A DNA stretch of 64,000 nt from Panulirus ornatus (GCF_036320965.1 NC_092225.1:33341887-33405886); one strand, 5' to 3'. Positions 48,921 to 62,444 are shown, numbered from the stretch's first letter. Notes: generated by a model from the sequence alone, not told the origin. Numbers and translations are program-made.

Positions 48921-51530
48921 ACTATCACAGTGATGCCTGCTCCCCACACTACCAGTGATGCCTGCTCCCCACACTACCACAGTGATGCCTGCTACCCACA
49001 CTACCACAGTGATGCCTGCTACAAACACTACCACAGTGATGCCTGCTACAAACACTACCACAGTGATGCCTGCTCCCCACACTACCACAGTGATGCCTGC
49101 TACCCACACTACCACAGTGATGCCTGCTCCCCACACTACCACAGTGATGCCTGCTCCCCACACTACCACAGTGATGCCTGCTACCCACACTACCACAGTG
49201 ATGCCTGCTCCCCACACTACCACAGTGATGCCTGCTACAAACACTACCACAGTGATGCCTGCTACCCACACTACCACAGTGATGCCTGCTACAAACACTA
49301 CCACAGTGATGCCTGCTACCCACACTACCACAGTGATGCCTGCTACAAACACTACCACAGTGATGCCTGCTCCCCATACTACCACAATGATGCCTGCTAC
49401 AAACACTACCACAGTGATGCCTGCTACAAACACTACCACAGTGATGCCTGCTACCCTCACTACCACAGTGATGCCTGCTCCCCACACTACCACAGTGATA
49501 CCTGCTACCCTCACTACCACAGTGATGCCTGCTCCCCACACTACCACAGTGATGCCTGCTCCCCATACTACCACAATGATGCCTGCTACAAACACTACCA
49601 CAGTGATGCCTGCTCCCCATACTACCACAATGATGCCTGCTACAAACACTACCACAGTGATGCCTGCTACCACACTACCACAGTGATGCCTGCTACAAAC
49701 ACTACCACAGTGATGCCTGCTCCCCACACTACCACAGTGATGCCTGCTACAACACTACCACAGTGATGCCTGCTACCCACACTACCACAGTGATGCCTGC
49801 TACCCACACTACCACAGTGATGCCTGCTCCCCATCACTACCACAGTGATGCCTGCTACAAACACTACCACAGTGATGCCTGCTACCCACACTACCACAGT
49901 GATGCCTGCTCCCCACACTACCACAGTGATGCCTGCTACAAACACTACCACAGTGATGCCTGCTACCCACACTACCACAGTGATGCCTGCTACCCACACT
50001 ACCACAGTGATGCCTGCTCCCCACACTACCACAGTGATGCCTGCTCCCCACACTACCACAGTGATGCCTGCTCCCAACACTACCACAGTGATGCCTGCTA
50101 CCAACACTACCACAGTGATGCCTGCTCCCCACACTACCACAGTGATGCCTGCTCCCAACACTACCACAGTGATGCCTGCTCCCCACACTACCACAGTGAT
50201 GCCTGCTCCCCACACTACCACAAGTGATGCCTGCTACAAACACTACCACAGTGATGCCTGCTACAAACACTACCACAGTGATGCCTGCTCCCCACACTAC
50301 CACAGTGATGCCTGCTACAAACACTACCACAGTGATGCCTGCTCCCCACACTACCACAATGATGCCTGCTCCCCATACTACCACAATGATGCCTGCTACC
50401 CACACTACCACAGTGATGCCTGCTACAAACACTACCACAGTGATGCCTGCTACCCTCACTACCACAGTGATGCCTGCTCCCCACACTACCACAGTGATAC
50501 CTGCTACCCCACTACCACAGTGATGCTGCTACAAACACTACCACAGTGATGCCTGCTCCCATACTACCACAGTGATGCCTGCTACAAACACTACCACAGT
50601 GATACCTGCTACCCTCACTACCACAGTGATGCCTGCTCCCCACACTACCACAGTGATGCCTGCTCCCCACACTACCACAGTGATGCCTGCTACCCTCACT
50701 ACCACAGTGATGCCTGCTCCCCACACTACCACAGTGATGCCTGCTCCCCACACTACCACAGTGATGCCTGCTCCCCACACTACCACAGTGATGCCTGCTC
50801 CCACACTACCACAGTGATGCCTGCTACCCACACTACCACAGTGATGCCTGCTCCCCACACTACCACAGTGATGCCTGCCCCCACACTACCACAGTTGATG
50901 CCTGCTACCCTCACTACCACAGTGATGCCTGCTCCCCACACTACCACAGTGATGCCTGCTACCACACTACCACAGTGATGCCTGCTCCCTCACTACCACA
51001 GTGATGCCTGCTCCCCACACTACCACAGTGATGCCTGCTACCCTCACTACCACAGTGATGCCTGCTACCCACACTACCACACTGATGCCTGCTACAAACA
51101 CTACCACAGTGATGCCTGCTACAAACACTACCACAGTGATGCCTGCTCCCCATCACTACCACATGATGCCTGCTCACAAACACATCACATGATGCCTGCT
51201 ACAACACTACCACAGTGATGCCTGCTACAAACACTACCACAGTGATGCCTGCTCCCCATACTACCACAATGATGCCTGCTACCAACACTACCACAGTGAT
51301 GCCTGCTACACACTAACACAGTGATGCCTGCTACCCACACTACCACAGTGATGCCTGCTCCCCACACTACCACAATGATGCCTGCTCCCAAACACTACCA
51401 CAGTGATGCTGCTCCCCAACACTACCACAGTGATGCCTGCTCCCACACTACCAAAATGATCCCTGCTACAAACACTACCACAGTGAAGCCTGCTACAACA
51501 CAACCACAGTGATGCCTGCTCCCCAACTAC
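48921..51530. repeat. 27-bp minisatellite (CCCCACACTACCACAGTGAT + GCCTGCT), ~95 units
   Basis: Unit heads vary as CCCCACAC, ACCCACAC, ACAAACAC, ACCCTCAC and CCCAACAC. Because 27 is a multiple of three, frames such as TTTVMPAPH (plus) and GSRHHCGSV (minus) stay open over hundreds of codons. Single-base deletions break the frames repeatedly after about 50,500, and indels become dense toward 51,500. Confidence 0.95.
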
Positions 51531-51540
51531 CACATGTTGC

Positions 51541-54500
51541 CTGCACAACAGTTGTGGTACAGTAAAGATTAACATAACAAACAGTGTGGTACAGTAAAGA
51601 TACATAACAAACAGTTGTGGCACAATAAAGATAACATACCAAACAGTTGTGGTACAGTAAAGATAACAAACAAACAGTTGTGGTACAATAAAGATAACAT
51701 ACCAAACAGTTGTGGTACAGTACAGTTGCCTGCACAACAGTTGTGGTACAATAAAGATAACATACCAAACAGTTGTGGTACAGTACAGTTGCCTGCACAA
51801 CAGTTGTGGTACAATAAAATAACATAACAAACAGTTGTGACACAATAAAGATAACATAACAACAGTTGTGGTACAGTACAGTTGCCTGCACAACAGTTGT
51901 GGTACAATAAAGACAACATAACAAACAGTTGTGGTACAATAAAGATAACATACCAAACAGTTGTGTACAGCAAAGATAACATAACAACAGTTGTGGTACA
52001 GTACAGTTGCCTGCACAACAGTTGTGGTACAGTACAGTTGCCTGCACAACAGTTGTGGTACAGTACAGTTGCCTGCACAACAGTTGTGGTACAGTACAGT
52101 TGCCTGCACAACAGTTGTGGTACAGTACAGTTGCCTGCACAACAGTTGTGGTACAGTACAGTTGCCTGCACAACAGTTGTGGTACAGTACAGTTGCCTGC
52201 ACAACAGTTGTGGTACAGTACAGTTGCCTGCACAACAGTTGTGGTACAGTACAGTTGCCTGCACAACAGTTGTGGTACAGTACAGTTGCCTGCACAACAG
52301 TTGTGGTACAGTACAGTTGCCTGCACAACAGTTGTGGTACAGTACAGTTGCCTGCACAACAGTTGTGGTACAGTACAGTTGCCTGCACAACAGTTGTGGT
52401 ACAGTACAGTTGCCTGCACAACAGTTGTGGTACAGTACAGTTGCCTGCACAACAGTTGTGGTACAGTACAGTTGCCTGCACAACAGTTGTGGTACAGTAC
52501 AGTTGCCTGCACAACAGTTGTGGTACAGTACAGTTGCCTGCACAACAGTTGTGGTACAGTACAGTTGCCTGCACAACAGTTGTGGTACAATAAAGATAAC
52601 AATAACAAAACAGTTGTGACACAATAAAGATAACATACCAAACAGTTGTGGTACAATAAAGATAACATAACAAACAGTTGTGGTACAGCAAAGATAACAA
52701 AACAGTTGTGTACAGTAAAGATAACAAACAGTTGTGGCACAATAAAGATAACAAACAAACAGTTGTGTACAGCAAAGATAACAAACATTGTGGTACAATA
52801 AAGATAACATACCAAACAGTTGTGGTACAGTACAGTTGCCTGCACAACAGTTGTGGTACAGTACAGTTGCCTGCACAACAGTTGTGGTACAGCAAAGATA
52901 AACATAACAAACAGTTGTGGTACAGCAAAGATAAACATAACAAACAGTTTGGTACAGCAAAGATAACATAACAACAGTTGTGGTACAGTACAGTTGCCTG
53001 CACAACAGTTGTGGTACAGTACAGTTGCCTGCACAACAGTTGTGGTACATAAAGATAACATAACAGTTGTGGTACAGCAAAGATAACATAACCAACAGTT
53101 GTGGTACAGTACAGTTGCCTGCACAACAGTTGTGGTACAGTACAGTTGCCTGCACAACAGTTGTGGTACAGTACAGTTAACATAACAAACAGTTGTGGTA
53201 CAGTAAAGATAACATAACAAACAGTTGTGGTACAGTAAAGATAACATAACAGTTGTGGTACAGTAAAGATAACATAACAAACAGTTGTGGTACAGTAAAG
53301 ATAACATAACAAACAGTTGTGGTACAGTAAAGATAACATAACAAACAGTTGTGGTACAGTAAAGATAACATAACAAACAGTTGTGGTACAGTAAAGATAA
53401 CATAACAAACAGTTGTGGTACAGTAAAGATAACATAACAAACAGTTGTGGTACAGTAAAGATAACATAACAAACAGTTGTGGTACAGTAAAGATAACATA
53501 ACAAACAGTTGTGGTACAGTAAAGATAACATAACAAACAGTTGTGGTACAGTAAAGATAACATAACAAACAGTTGTGGTACAGTAAAGATAACATAACAA
53601 ACAGTTGTGGTACAGTAAAGATAACATAACAGTTGTGGTACAATAAAGATAACAAACAGTTGTGGTACAATAAAGATAACATAACAGTTGTGGTACAATA
53701 AAGATAACATAACAAACAGTTGTGGTACAGTAAAGATAACATAACAAACAGTTGTGGTACAGCAAAGATAACATAACAAACAGTTGTGGTACAGTAAAGA
53801 TAACATAACAAACAGTTGTGGTACAGTAAAGATAACATAACAAACAGTTGTGGTACAGTAAAGATAACATAACAAACAGTTGTGGTACAGCAAAGATAAC
53901 ATAACAAACAGTTGTGGTACAGCAAAGATAACATAAACAGTTGTGGTACAGCAAAGATAACAAACAGTTGTGGTACAGTAAAGATAACATAACAAACAGT
54001 TGTGGTACAGTAAAGATAACATAACAGTTGTGGTACAATAAAGATAACATAACAAACAGTTGTGGTACAATAAAGATAACATAACAGTTGTGGTACAATA
54101 AAGATAACATAACAAACAGTTGTGGTACAGTAAAGATAACATAACAAACAGTTGTGGTACAGCAAAGATAACATAACAAACAGTTGTGGTACAATAAAGA
54201 TAACATAACAAACAGTTGTGGTACAGCAAAGATAACATAACAGTTGTGGTACAATAAAGATACCATAACAAACAGTTGTGGTACAGTAAAGATAACATAA
54301 CAGTTGTGGTACAATAAAGATAACATAAACAGTTGTGGTACAGCAAAGATAACATAACAATTGTGGTACAATAAAGATAACATAACAAACAGTTGTGGTA
54401 CAGTAAAGATAACATAACAGTTGTGGTACAGCAAAGATAACATAACAGTTGTGGTACAATAAAGATAACATAACAAACAGTTGTGGTACAGCAAAGATAA

Positions 54501-56100
54501 CATAACAGTTGTGGTACAATAAAGATAACATAACAAACAGTTGTGGTACAGCAAAGATAACATAACAGTTGTGGTACAATAAAGATAACATACCAAACAG
54601 TTGTGGTACAGCAAAGATAACATAACAGTTGTGGTACAGTAAAGATAACATAACAGTTGTGGTACAATAAAGATAACATAACAAACAGTTGTGGTACAGC
54701 AAAGATAACATAACAATTGTGGTACAATAAAGATAACATAACAGTTGTGGTACAGTAAAGATAACATAACAATTGTGGTACAGCAAAGATAACATAACAG
54801 TTGTGGTACAATAAAGATAACATAACAAACAGTTGTGGTACAGCAAAGATAACATAACAGTTGTGGTACAGCAAAGATAACATAACAGTTGTGGTACAAT
54901 AAAGATAACATAACAAACAGTTGTGGTACAGCAAAGATAACATAACAGTTGTGGTACAATAAAGATAACATAACAAACAGTTGTGGTAGAGTAAAGATAA
55001 CATGACAGACAGTTGTGGTACAGTACAGTTGCCTGCACAACAGTTGTGGTACAATAAAGATAACATAACAAACAGTTGTGGTACAATAAAGATAACATAA
55101 ACAGCTGTGGTACAGTACAGTTGCCTGCACAACAGTTGTGGTACAATAAAGATAACATAACAAACAGTTGTGGTACAATAAAGATAACATACCAAACAGT
55201 TGTGGTACAATAAAGATAACATAACAAACAGTTGAGGCACAATAAAGATAACATAAACAGTTGTGGTACAATAAAGATAACATAAACAGTTGTGGTACAA
55301 TAAAGATAACATAAACAGTTGAGGCTCAATAAAGATAACATAAACAGTTGAGGCACAATAAAGATAACATAACAAACAGTTGTGGTACAATAAAGATAAC
55401 ATAACAAACAGTTGTGACACAATAAAGACAACATAACAAAAAGCTGTGGCACAATAAAGATAACATAAACAGTTGTGGTACAATAAAGACAACATAACAA
55501 ACAGTTGTGACACAATAAAGATAACAAACAGTTGTGACACAATAAAGATAACAAACAGTTGTGGTACAATAAAGACAACATAACAAACAGTTGTGGCACA
55601 ATAAAGATAACAAACAGTTGTGGTACAATAAAGACAACATAACAAACAGTTGTGGCACAATAAAGATAACAAACAGTTGTGGCACAATAAAGATAACAAA
55701 CAGTTGTGGTACAGTACAGATAACATAAACAGTTGTACTACAGTACAGTCAGCACAACAAACAGTTGTGGCACAATAAAGATAACAAACAGTTGTGGTAC
55801 AATAAAGACAACACAACAAACAGTTGTGGCATAATAGAGATAACATAAACAGTTGTGGTACAGTACAGATAACATAAACAGTTGTAGTGCAGTACATACA
55901 GCACAACAAACAGTTGTGGCACATTAAAGTTAACATAAACAGTTGTGGCACAATAAAGATAACATAACAAACAGTTGTGGTACAATAAAATAACAACAGT
56001 TGTGGTACAGTTAACATAACAAACAGTAGTGGTACAGTACAACAAACAGTTGTTGTGCAGTACAGATAGCACAACAAAAAGATGTGGTACACTAAAGATA
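51541..56100. repeat. 31/32-bp minisatellite (CAGTTGTGGTACAGTAAAGA + TAACATAACAAA)
   Basis: About 150 units sharing CAGTTGTGGTACA. Two main types: the AAAGATAACATAACAAA type (28 or 32 bp) and the GTACAGTTGCCTGCACAA type (31 bp). The units have no stop codon in any minus-strand frame, which is why frames of more than 1,300 codons exist here. Start and end blocks are noisy with indels. Confidence 0.95.
52003..52590. repeat. Homogeneous 31-bp sub-array of 19 identical-looking units
   Basis: Within the larger array, units of ACAGTTGTGGTACAGTACAG followed by TTGCCTGCACA repeat with no difference that I can see over about 590 bp, while flanking units are variable. The same type occurs singly at 51720, 51785, 51885, 52825, 52865, 53000, 53130, 55025 and 55125. 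Confidence 0.92.
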
Positions 56101-56148
56101 CAACCAATGATATATTTCTTGCCTGCTTTCTCCATCACCTTACTCTAT

Positions 56149-56243
56149 CATACTTCATTACACTATACTATACTACACTATCATACTTCATTACACTATA
56201 CTATACTACACTATCATACTTCATTACACTATACTATACTAGT
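56149..56243. repeat. Three tandem 33-bp units
   Basis: TCATACTTCATTACACTATA followed by CTATACTACACTA, three times. It sits at the entry to the 25-bp AT-rich array and shares the ACTATACTACAC theme. Confidence 0.9.
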
Positions 56244-58325
56244 CTTCATAAAACTGTTTTACACACCATACTGAACAATAATACTCTATATCAATGTACG
56301 ACACTACACTGTACTTTACGAAAGTATTCTACCTTACACTGAACAAATAACAGTAAACACTGTACTGTATTACAATACTCTGCACTTAACAGTATGTACC
56401 ACACTGTAATATTCTGCCTTACATTACTCTACATTACCCAACAGTACTCTTTCAAATACTCTAACTACAACGTAATACAGTGCTCTACACTTAACAATAC
56501 TATACTGCTCTTCACTATATTATAGTCTACATTTCTACTATAATTCTCTACACTGCTCTATACTACTCTCTCATAATACGGTGGTAAAACTCTACACTGC
56601 TCTATACTACTCTGTATCATAATACGTTGACCTACAATGAGCCATAATATTGTATATTACACTGTACCATAATACTCTACACTAAACTGTACCATAATAC
56701 TGTACACTATAACATAATATTGTGCACTACACTATACCATAATACTGTACACAACAAAGTACCATAATACTGTACACTACACTATACCATAATATTGTAC
56801 ACTTCACTATACCATAATACTGTACACTAAAATGTACCATAATACTGTACAATACACTATACCATAATATGTACACTACTATACCATAATATTGTGCATT
56901 ACACTATACCATAATACTGTACACTACACTATACAATAATATTGCACACTACACTGTACCATAATACTGTACATTACATTGTACCATAATATTGCACAAT
57001 ACACTGTACCATAATAATGTACACTACATTGTACCATAATACTGTACACTAAACTATACAATAATATTGTACACTACACTACCATAATACTGTACACTAC
57101 ACTATACAATAATATTGCACACTACACTGTGCCATAATACTGTACACTACATTGTACCATATTACTGTACACTACACTATACAATAATATTGTACACTAC
57201 ACTACCATAATACTGTAAACTGCACTATACCATAATAATGTACAATACACTATACCACAATATTTTACACTACACTTCCATAATACTGTACATTTCACTA
57301 TACCATAATATTGCACACTACACTGTACCATAATACTGTACACTATACCATAATATTGTACATTACACTATACCATAATATCATACACTACGCTGTACCA
57401 TAATACTGTACACACTATACCATAATATTGTACACTACACTACCATGATACTGTACACTACATTATACTATAATAATGTTCACTACACTACCATAATACT
57501 GCACACTACACTATTCCATAATACTGTACACTACACTATACCATAATATTGTACACTACACTACCATAATACTGTACACTACACTCTATCATAATACTGT
57601 ACACTACACTATACCATAATAATGTACACTACACTACCATAATACTGTACACTATACCATAAAATTGTACACTACACTACCATAATACTGTAAACTACAC
57701 TCTATAATAATATTGTACACTTCACTATACCATAATACGGTACACTACACTACCATAATATGTATACTACACTACCATAATACTATACACTATACCATAA
57801 TGTTGTACACTACACTATACGATAATACTGCACACTATACCATAATACTGTTCACTACACTATACCATAATACTGTACACTATACTATACCATAATACTG
57901 TACACTATACCATAATACTGTACACTACACTATATCATAATACTGTACACTACACTATACCATAATATTGTACACTACACTATACGATAATACTGCATAC
58001 TATACCATAATATTGTACACTACACTATACCATAATATTGTACACTAAACTATACCATAATACTGCATACTATACCATAATATTGTACACTACACTATAC
58101 CATAATATTGTACTACACTATACCATAATACTGCATACTATACCATAATACTGTACACTACACTATACCATAATATTGTACACTACACTATACCATAATA
58201 CTGCATACTATACCATAATACTGTACACTACACTATACCATAATACTGTACACTACACTATACCGTAATACTGTACACTATACTATACCATAATACTATA
58301 CATTACACTATACTACTATGCACTA
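56244..58325. repeat. ~25-bp AT-rich minisatellite (TACACTACACTATACCATAA + TACTG)
   Basis: Roughly 75 diverged units; the start (56244-56640) is highly degenerate and the centre is regular. Units contain small dyads such as AGTGTA/TACACT and TGTACA. No gene is hidden in it. Confidence 0.88.
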
Positions 58326-58647
58326 AACTGCACCATAACACTCGACATTAAACTGTGCTGTAATACTCTTCACTTTCAGTAAACTGTACTAAATTCGACA
58401 CTATACTTTACAAAAATACTCTACAATGCACTATAATACTCTAGATCAAACTGTCCGATTATACTCTACTCAGTTCTATGATACTGCACACAGTATAATG
58501 CGTACATTACACTAATATACCAACTCTACACTAAAATTTGCTATAATACTCCTAACTACACTATATTGTACACTGCACGACAACACAATGCACAATATAC
58601 TTAAAATGTACTATAATACTCTACACTGCACCAACACACTACACTCT
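58326..58647. other. Degenerate tail of the AT-rich array
   Basis: Still shows ACTCTACACT and ATAATACTCTA phrases but without regular period. No coding motif. Confidence 0.5.
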
Positions 58648-59163
58648 GGCAATGTGCGCGAGGTAGCGCTAGGAAAAGACAACAAAGGCCACATTGGTTC
58701 ACACTCAGTCTCTAGCTGTCATGTGTAATGCACCGAAACCACAGCTCCCTTTCCACATCTAGGCCCCACAAAACTTTCCATGGTTTACCCCAGACGCTCC
58801 ACATGCCCTGGTTCAATCCTGAGACAGCACGTCGATCCCGGTATACCACATCGTTCCAATTCACTCTATTCCTTGCACGCCTTTCACCCTCCTGCATGTT
58901 CAGGCCCCGATCACTCAAAATCTTTTTCACTCCATCTTTCCACCTTCACTTTGGTCTCCCACTTCTCCTCGTTCCCTCCACCTCTGACACATATATCCTC
59001 TTTGTCAATCTTTCCTCACTCATTCTCTCCATGTGACCAAACCATTTCAAAACACCCTCTTCTGCTTTCTCTTTCTCTCAACCACTCGTTTTATTACCAC
59101 ACATCTCTCTTACCCTTTCACTACTTACTCGATCAAACCACCTCACACCACATATTGTCCTCA

Positions 59164-59167
<4 letters not shown>
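58648..59167 (-). pseudogene. RTE-like copy H, 3'-end fragment
   Basis: Minus strand: the upstream part of the long-form 3' UTR from GCGCGAGGTAGCGCTAGG, then the RT C-terminus (RNRVNWNDVVYRD, GLNMQEGE, KWFGHMERMSEERLTK, and the RPKW form of the GRP block). It is cut at ...LRTICGVRWFD (about 59167) by (TA)n followed by the next copy. The rest of the RT is not found on the far side of that copy, so this is not a simple split element. Confidence 0.8.

Positions 59168-59250
<83 letters not shown>
59168..59250. repeat. (TA)n tract at the 3' tail of the minus RTE copy
   Basis: About 80 bp of pure TA between copy H and the TATAATAATAAAAAAAA tail of the following minus-strand element. TA runs of this kind follow RTE tails at 1022-1074 and 6838-6920 as well. 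Confidence 0.95.
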
Positions 59251-59255
<5 letters not shown>

Positions 59256-59483
59256 TTTTTTTTATTATTATACTTTGTCGCTGTCTCCCGCGTTTGCGAG
59301 GTAGCGCAAGGAAACAGACGAAAGAAATGCCCCCCCCCCATACACATGTATATACATACGTCCACACACGCAAATATACATACCTACACAGCTTTCCATG
59401 GCTTACCCCAGACGCTTCACATGCCTTGATTCAATCCACTGACAGCACGTCAACCCCGGTATACCACATCGCTCCAATTCACT
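59251..59483 (-). mobile_element. 3' UTR (short form) of the best-preserved RTE copy
   Basis: Minus-strand short-form 3' UTR ending GACAGCGACAAAG then TATAATAATAAAAAA. It includes the last normal codons (RNRVNWSDVVYRG), now untranslated because of the frameshift near 59497. Confidence 0.88.
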
Positions 59484-62444
59484 CTATTCCTTGCCCTCCT
59501 TTTCACCCTCCTGCATGTTCAGGCCCCGATCACACAAAATCTTTTTCACTCCATCTTTCCACCTCCAATTTGGTCTCCCTCTTCTCCTTGTTCCCTCCAC
59601 ATCCGACACATATATCCTCTTGGTCAATCTTTCCTCACTCATCCTTTCCATGTGCCCAAACCACTTCAAAACACCCTCTTCTGCTCTCTCAACCACGCTC
59701 TTTTTATTTCCACACATCTCTCTTACCCTTACGTTACTCACTCGATCAAACCACCTCACACCACACATTGTCCTCAAACATCTCATTTCCAGCACATCCA
59801 TCCTCCTGCGCACAACTCTATCCATAGCCCACGCCTCGCAACCATACAACATTGTTGGAGCCACTATTCCTTCAAACATACCCATTTTTGCTTTCCGAGA
59901 TAATGTTCTCGACTTCCACACATTCTTCAAGGCCCCCAGAATTTTCGCCCCCTCCCCCACCCTATGATCCACTTCCGCTTCCATGGTTCCATCCGCTGCC
60001 AGATCCACTCCCAGATATCTAAAACACTTTACTTCCTCCAGTTTTTCTCCATTCAAACTCACCTCCCAATTGACTTGACCCTCAACCCTACTGTACCTAA
60101 TAACCTTGCTCTTATTCACATTTACTCTTAACTTTCTTCTTCCACACACTTTACCAAACTCAGTCACCAGCTTCTGCAGTTTCTCACATGAATCAGCCAC
60201 CAGCGCTGTATCATCAGCGAACAACAACTGACTCACTTCCCAAGCTCTCTCATCCCCAACAGACTTCATACTTGCCCCTCTTTCCAAAACTCTTGCATTT
60301 ACCTCCCTAACAACCCCATCCATAAACAAATTAAACAACCATGGAGACATCACACACCCCTGCCGCAAACCTACATTCACTGAGAACCAATCACTTTCCT
60401 CTCTTCCTACACGTACACATGCCTTACATCCTCGATAAAAACTTTTCACTGCTTCTAACAACTTTCCTCCCACACCATATATTCTTAATACCTTCCACAG
60501 AGCATCTCTATCAACTCTATCATATGCCTTCTCCAGATCCATAAACGCTACATACAAATCCATTTGCTTTTCTAAGTATTTCTCACATACATTCTTCAAA
60601 GCAAACACCTGATCCACACATCCTCTACCACTTCTGAAACCACACTGCTCTTCCCCAATCTGATGCTCTGTACATGCCTTCACCCTCTCAATCAATACCC
60701 TCCCATATAATTCACCAGGAATACTCAACAAACTTATACCTCTGTAATTTGAGCACTCACTCTTATCCCCTTTGCCTTTGTACAATGGCACTATGCACGC
60801 ATTCCGCCAATCCTCAGGCACCTCACCATGAGTCATACATACATTAAATAACCTTACCAACCAGTCAACAATACAGTCACCCCCTTTTTTAATAAATTCC
60901 ACTGCAATACCATCCAAACCTGCTGCCTTGCCGGCTTTCATCTTCCGCAAAGCTTTCACTACCTCTTCTCTGTTTACCAAATCATTTTCCCTAACCCTCT
61001 CACTTTGCACACCACCTCGACCAAAACACCCTATATCTGCCACTCTATCATCAAACACATTCAACAAACCTTCAAAATACTCACTCCATCTCCTCACATC
61101 ACCACTACTTGTTATCACCTCCCCATTTGCGCCCTTCACTGAAGTTCCCATTTGCTCCCTTGTCTTACGCACTTTATTTACCTCCTTCCAGAACATCTTT
61201 TTGTTCTCCCTAAAATTTAATGATACTCTCTCACCCCAACTCTCATATGCCCTTTTTTTCACCTCTTGCACCTTTCTCTTGACCTCCTGTCTCTTTCTTT
61301 TATACATCTCCCACTCAATTGCATTTTTTCCCTGCAAAAGTCGTCCAAATGCCTCTCTCTTCTCTTTCACTAATACTCTTACTTCTTCATCCCACCACTC
61401 ACTACCCTTTCTAATCAACCCACCTCCCACTCTTCTCATGCCACAAGCATCTTTTGCGCAATCCATCACTGATTCCCTAAATACATCCCATTCCTCCCCC
61501 ACTCCCCTTACTTCCATTGTTCTCACCTTTTTCCATTCTGTACTCAGTCTCTCCTGGTACTTCCTCACACAGGTCTCCTTCCCAAGCTCACTTACTCTCA
61601 CCACCCTCTTCACCCCAACATTCACTCTTCTTTTCTGAAAACCCATACAAATCTTCACCTTAGCCTCCACAAGATAATGATCAGACATCCCTCCAGTTGC
61701 ACCTCTCAGCACATTAACATCCAAAAGTCTCTCTTTCGCACGCCTGTCAATTAACACGTAATCCAATAACGCTCTCTGGCCATCTCTCCTACTTACATAA
61801 GTATACTTATGTATATCTCGCTTTTTAAACCAGGTATTCCCAATCATCAGTCCTTTTTCAGCACATAAATCTACAAGCTCTTCACCATTTCCATTTACAA
61901 CACTGAACACCCCATGTATACCAATTATTCCCTCAACTGCCACATTACTCACCTTTGCATTCAAATCACCCATCACTATAACCCGGTCTCGTGCATCAAA
62001 ACCACTAACACACTCATTCAGCTGCTCCCAAAACACTTGCCTCTCATGATCTTTCTTCTCATGCCCAGGTGCATATGCACTAATAATCACCCACCTCTCT
62101 CCATCAACTTTCAGTTTTACCCATATTAATCGAGAATTTACTTTCTTACACTCTATCACATACTCCCACACCTCCTGTTTCAGGAGTATTGCTACTCCTT
62201 CCCTTGCTCTTGTCCTCTCACTAACCCCTGACTTTTCTCCCCAGACATTCCCAAACCACTCTTCCCCTTTACCCTTGAGCTTCGTTTCACTCAGAGCCAA
62301 AACATCCAGGTTCCTTTCCTCAAACATACTACCTATCTCTCCTTTTTTCACATCTTGGTTACATCCACACACATTTAGGCACCCCACTCTGAGCCTTCGA
62401 GGAGGATGAGCACTCCCCGCGTGACTCCTTCTTCTGTTTCCCAT
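59484..62444 (-). CDS. RTE-clade retrotransposon polyprotein (endonuclease + reverse transcriptase), nearly intact
   Basis: 986 codons from ATG 62444-62442. APE-type endonuclease, residues about 20-260: LNV (N24), SETK (E53), AYAPG (Y124), GDLNAK (D160, N162), LLDYVLID (D228), MSDHYL (D255, H256). Linker about 265-480 is K/R-rich. RT about 485-770: IVPLYKGKGDK (551-561), FMDLEKAYD (D636), GLRQGC (692-697), LLFADD (D744, D745), FRYLGVDL (808-815). The C-terminal GRPNWRW block (956-962) is typical of RTE proteins. All catalytic residues are present. One extra A in the GGTGAAAAGG run near 59497 changes the end to GEKEGKE and removes about 16 terminal residues (compare copy C at 5240-5290). The product would nick the target and prime cDNA synthesis there. 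Confidence 0.92.
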   Translation of the reverse strand: MGNRRRSHAGSAHPPRRLRVGCLNVCGCNQDVKKGEIGSMFEERNLDVLALSETKLKGKGEEWFGNVWGEKSGVSERTRAREGVAILLKQEVWEYVIECKKVNSRLIWVKLKVDGERWVIISAYAPGHEKKDHERQVFWEQLNECVSGFDARDRVIVMGDLNAKVSNVAVEGIIGIHGVFSVVNGNGEELVDLCAEKGLMIGNTWFKKRDIHKYTYVSRRDGQRALLDYVLIDRRAKERLLDVNVLRGATGGMSDHYLVEAKVKICMGFQKRRVNVGVKRVVRVSELGKETCVRKYQERLSTEWKKVRTMEVRGVGEEWDVFRESVMDCAKDACGMRRVGGGLIRKGSEWWDEEVRVLVKEKREAFGRLLQGKNAIEWEMYKRKRQEVKRKVQEVKKRAYESWGERVSLNFRENKKMFWKEVNKVRKTREQMGTSVKGANGEVITSSGDVRRWSEYFEGLLNVFDDRVADIGCFGRGGVQSERVRENDLVNREEVVKALRKMKAGKAAGLDGIAVEFIKKGGDCIVDWLVRLFNVCMTHGEVPEDWRNACIVPLYKGKGDKSECSNYRGISLLSIPGELYGRVLIERVKACTEHQIGEEQCGFRSGRGCVDQVFALKNVCEKYLEKQMDLYVAFMDLEKAYDRVDRDALWKVLRIYGVGGKLLEAVKSFYRGCKACVRVGREESDWFSVNVGLRQGCVMSPWLFNLFMDGVVREVNARVLERGASMKSVGDERAWEVSQLLFADDTALVADSCEKLQKLVTEFGKVCGRRKLRVNVNKSKVIRYSRVEGQVNWEVSLNGEKLEEVKCFRYLGVDLAADGTMEAEVDHRVGEGAKILGALKNVWKSRTLSRKAKMGMFEGIVAPTMLYGCEAWAMDRVVRRRMDVLEMRCLRTMCGVRWFDRVSNVRVREMCGNKKSVVERAEEGVLKWFGHMERMSEERLTKRIYVSDVEGTRRRGRPNWRWKDGVKKILCDRGLNMQEGEKEGKE

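Noticed and set aside
48717..49766. TTTVMPAPH / GSRHHCGSV repeat proteins
   Set aside because: 27-bp array open in several frames on both strands; frames are lost wherever single-base changes occur.
51306..56107. Minus-strand open frames of 976-1,368 codons (MLSLLYHNC-type)
   Set aside because: They follow the 31/32-bp repeat, whose units lack stops in all minus frames; indels simply move between equivalent frames. No domain, no start context and no unique sequence.
60928..61638. 236-codon frame antisense to the RTE ORF (and similar ones at 3143-3847, 4613-5398, 59033-59827)
   Set aside because: Shadows of the RTE coding strand; the true frame has catalytic motifs.
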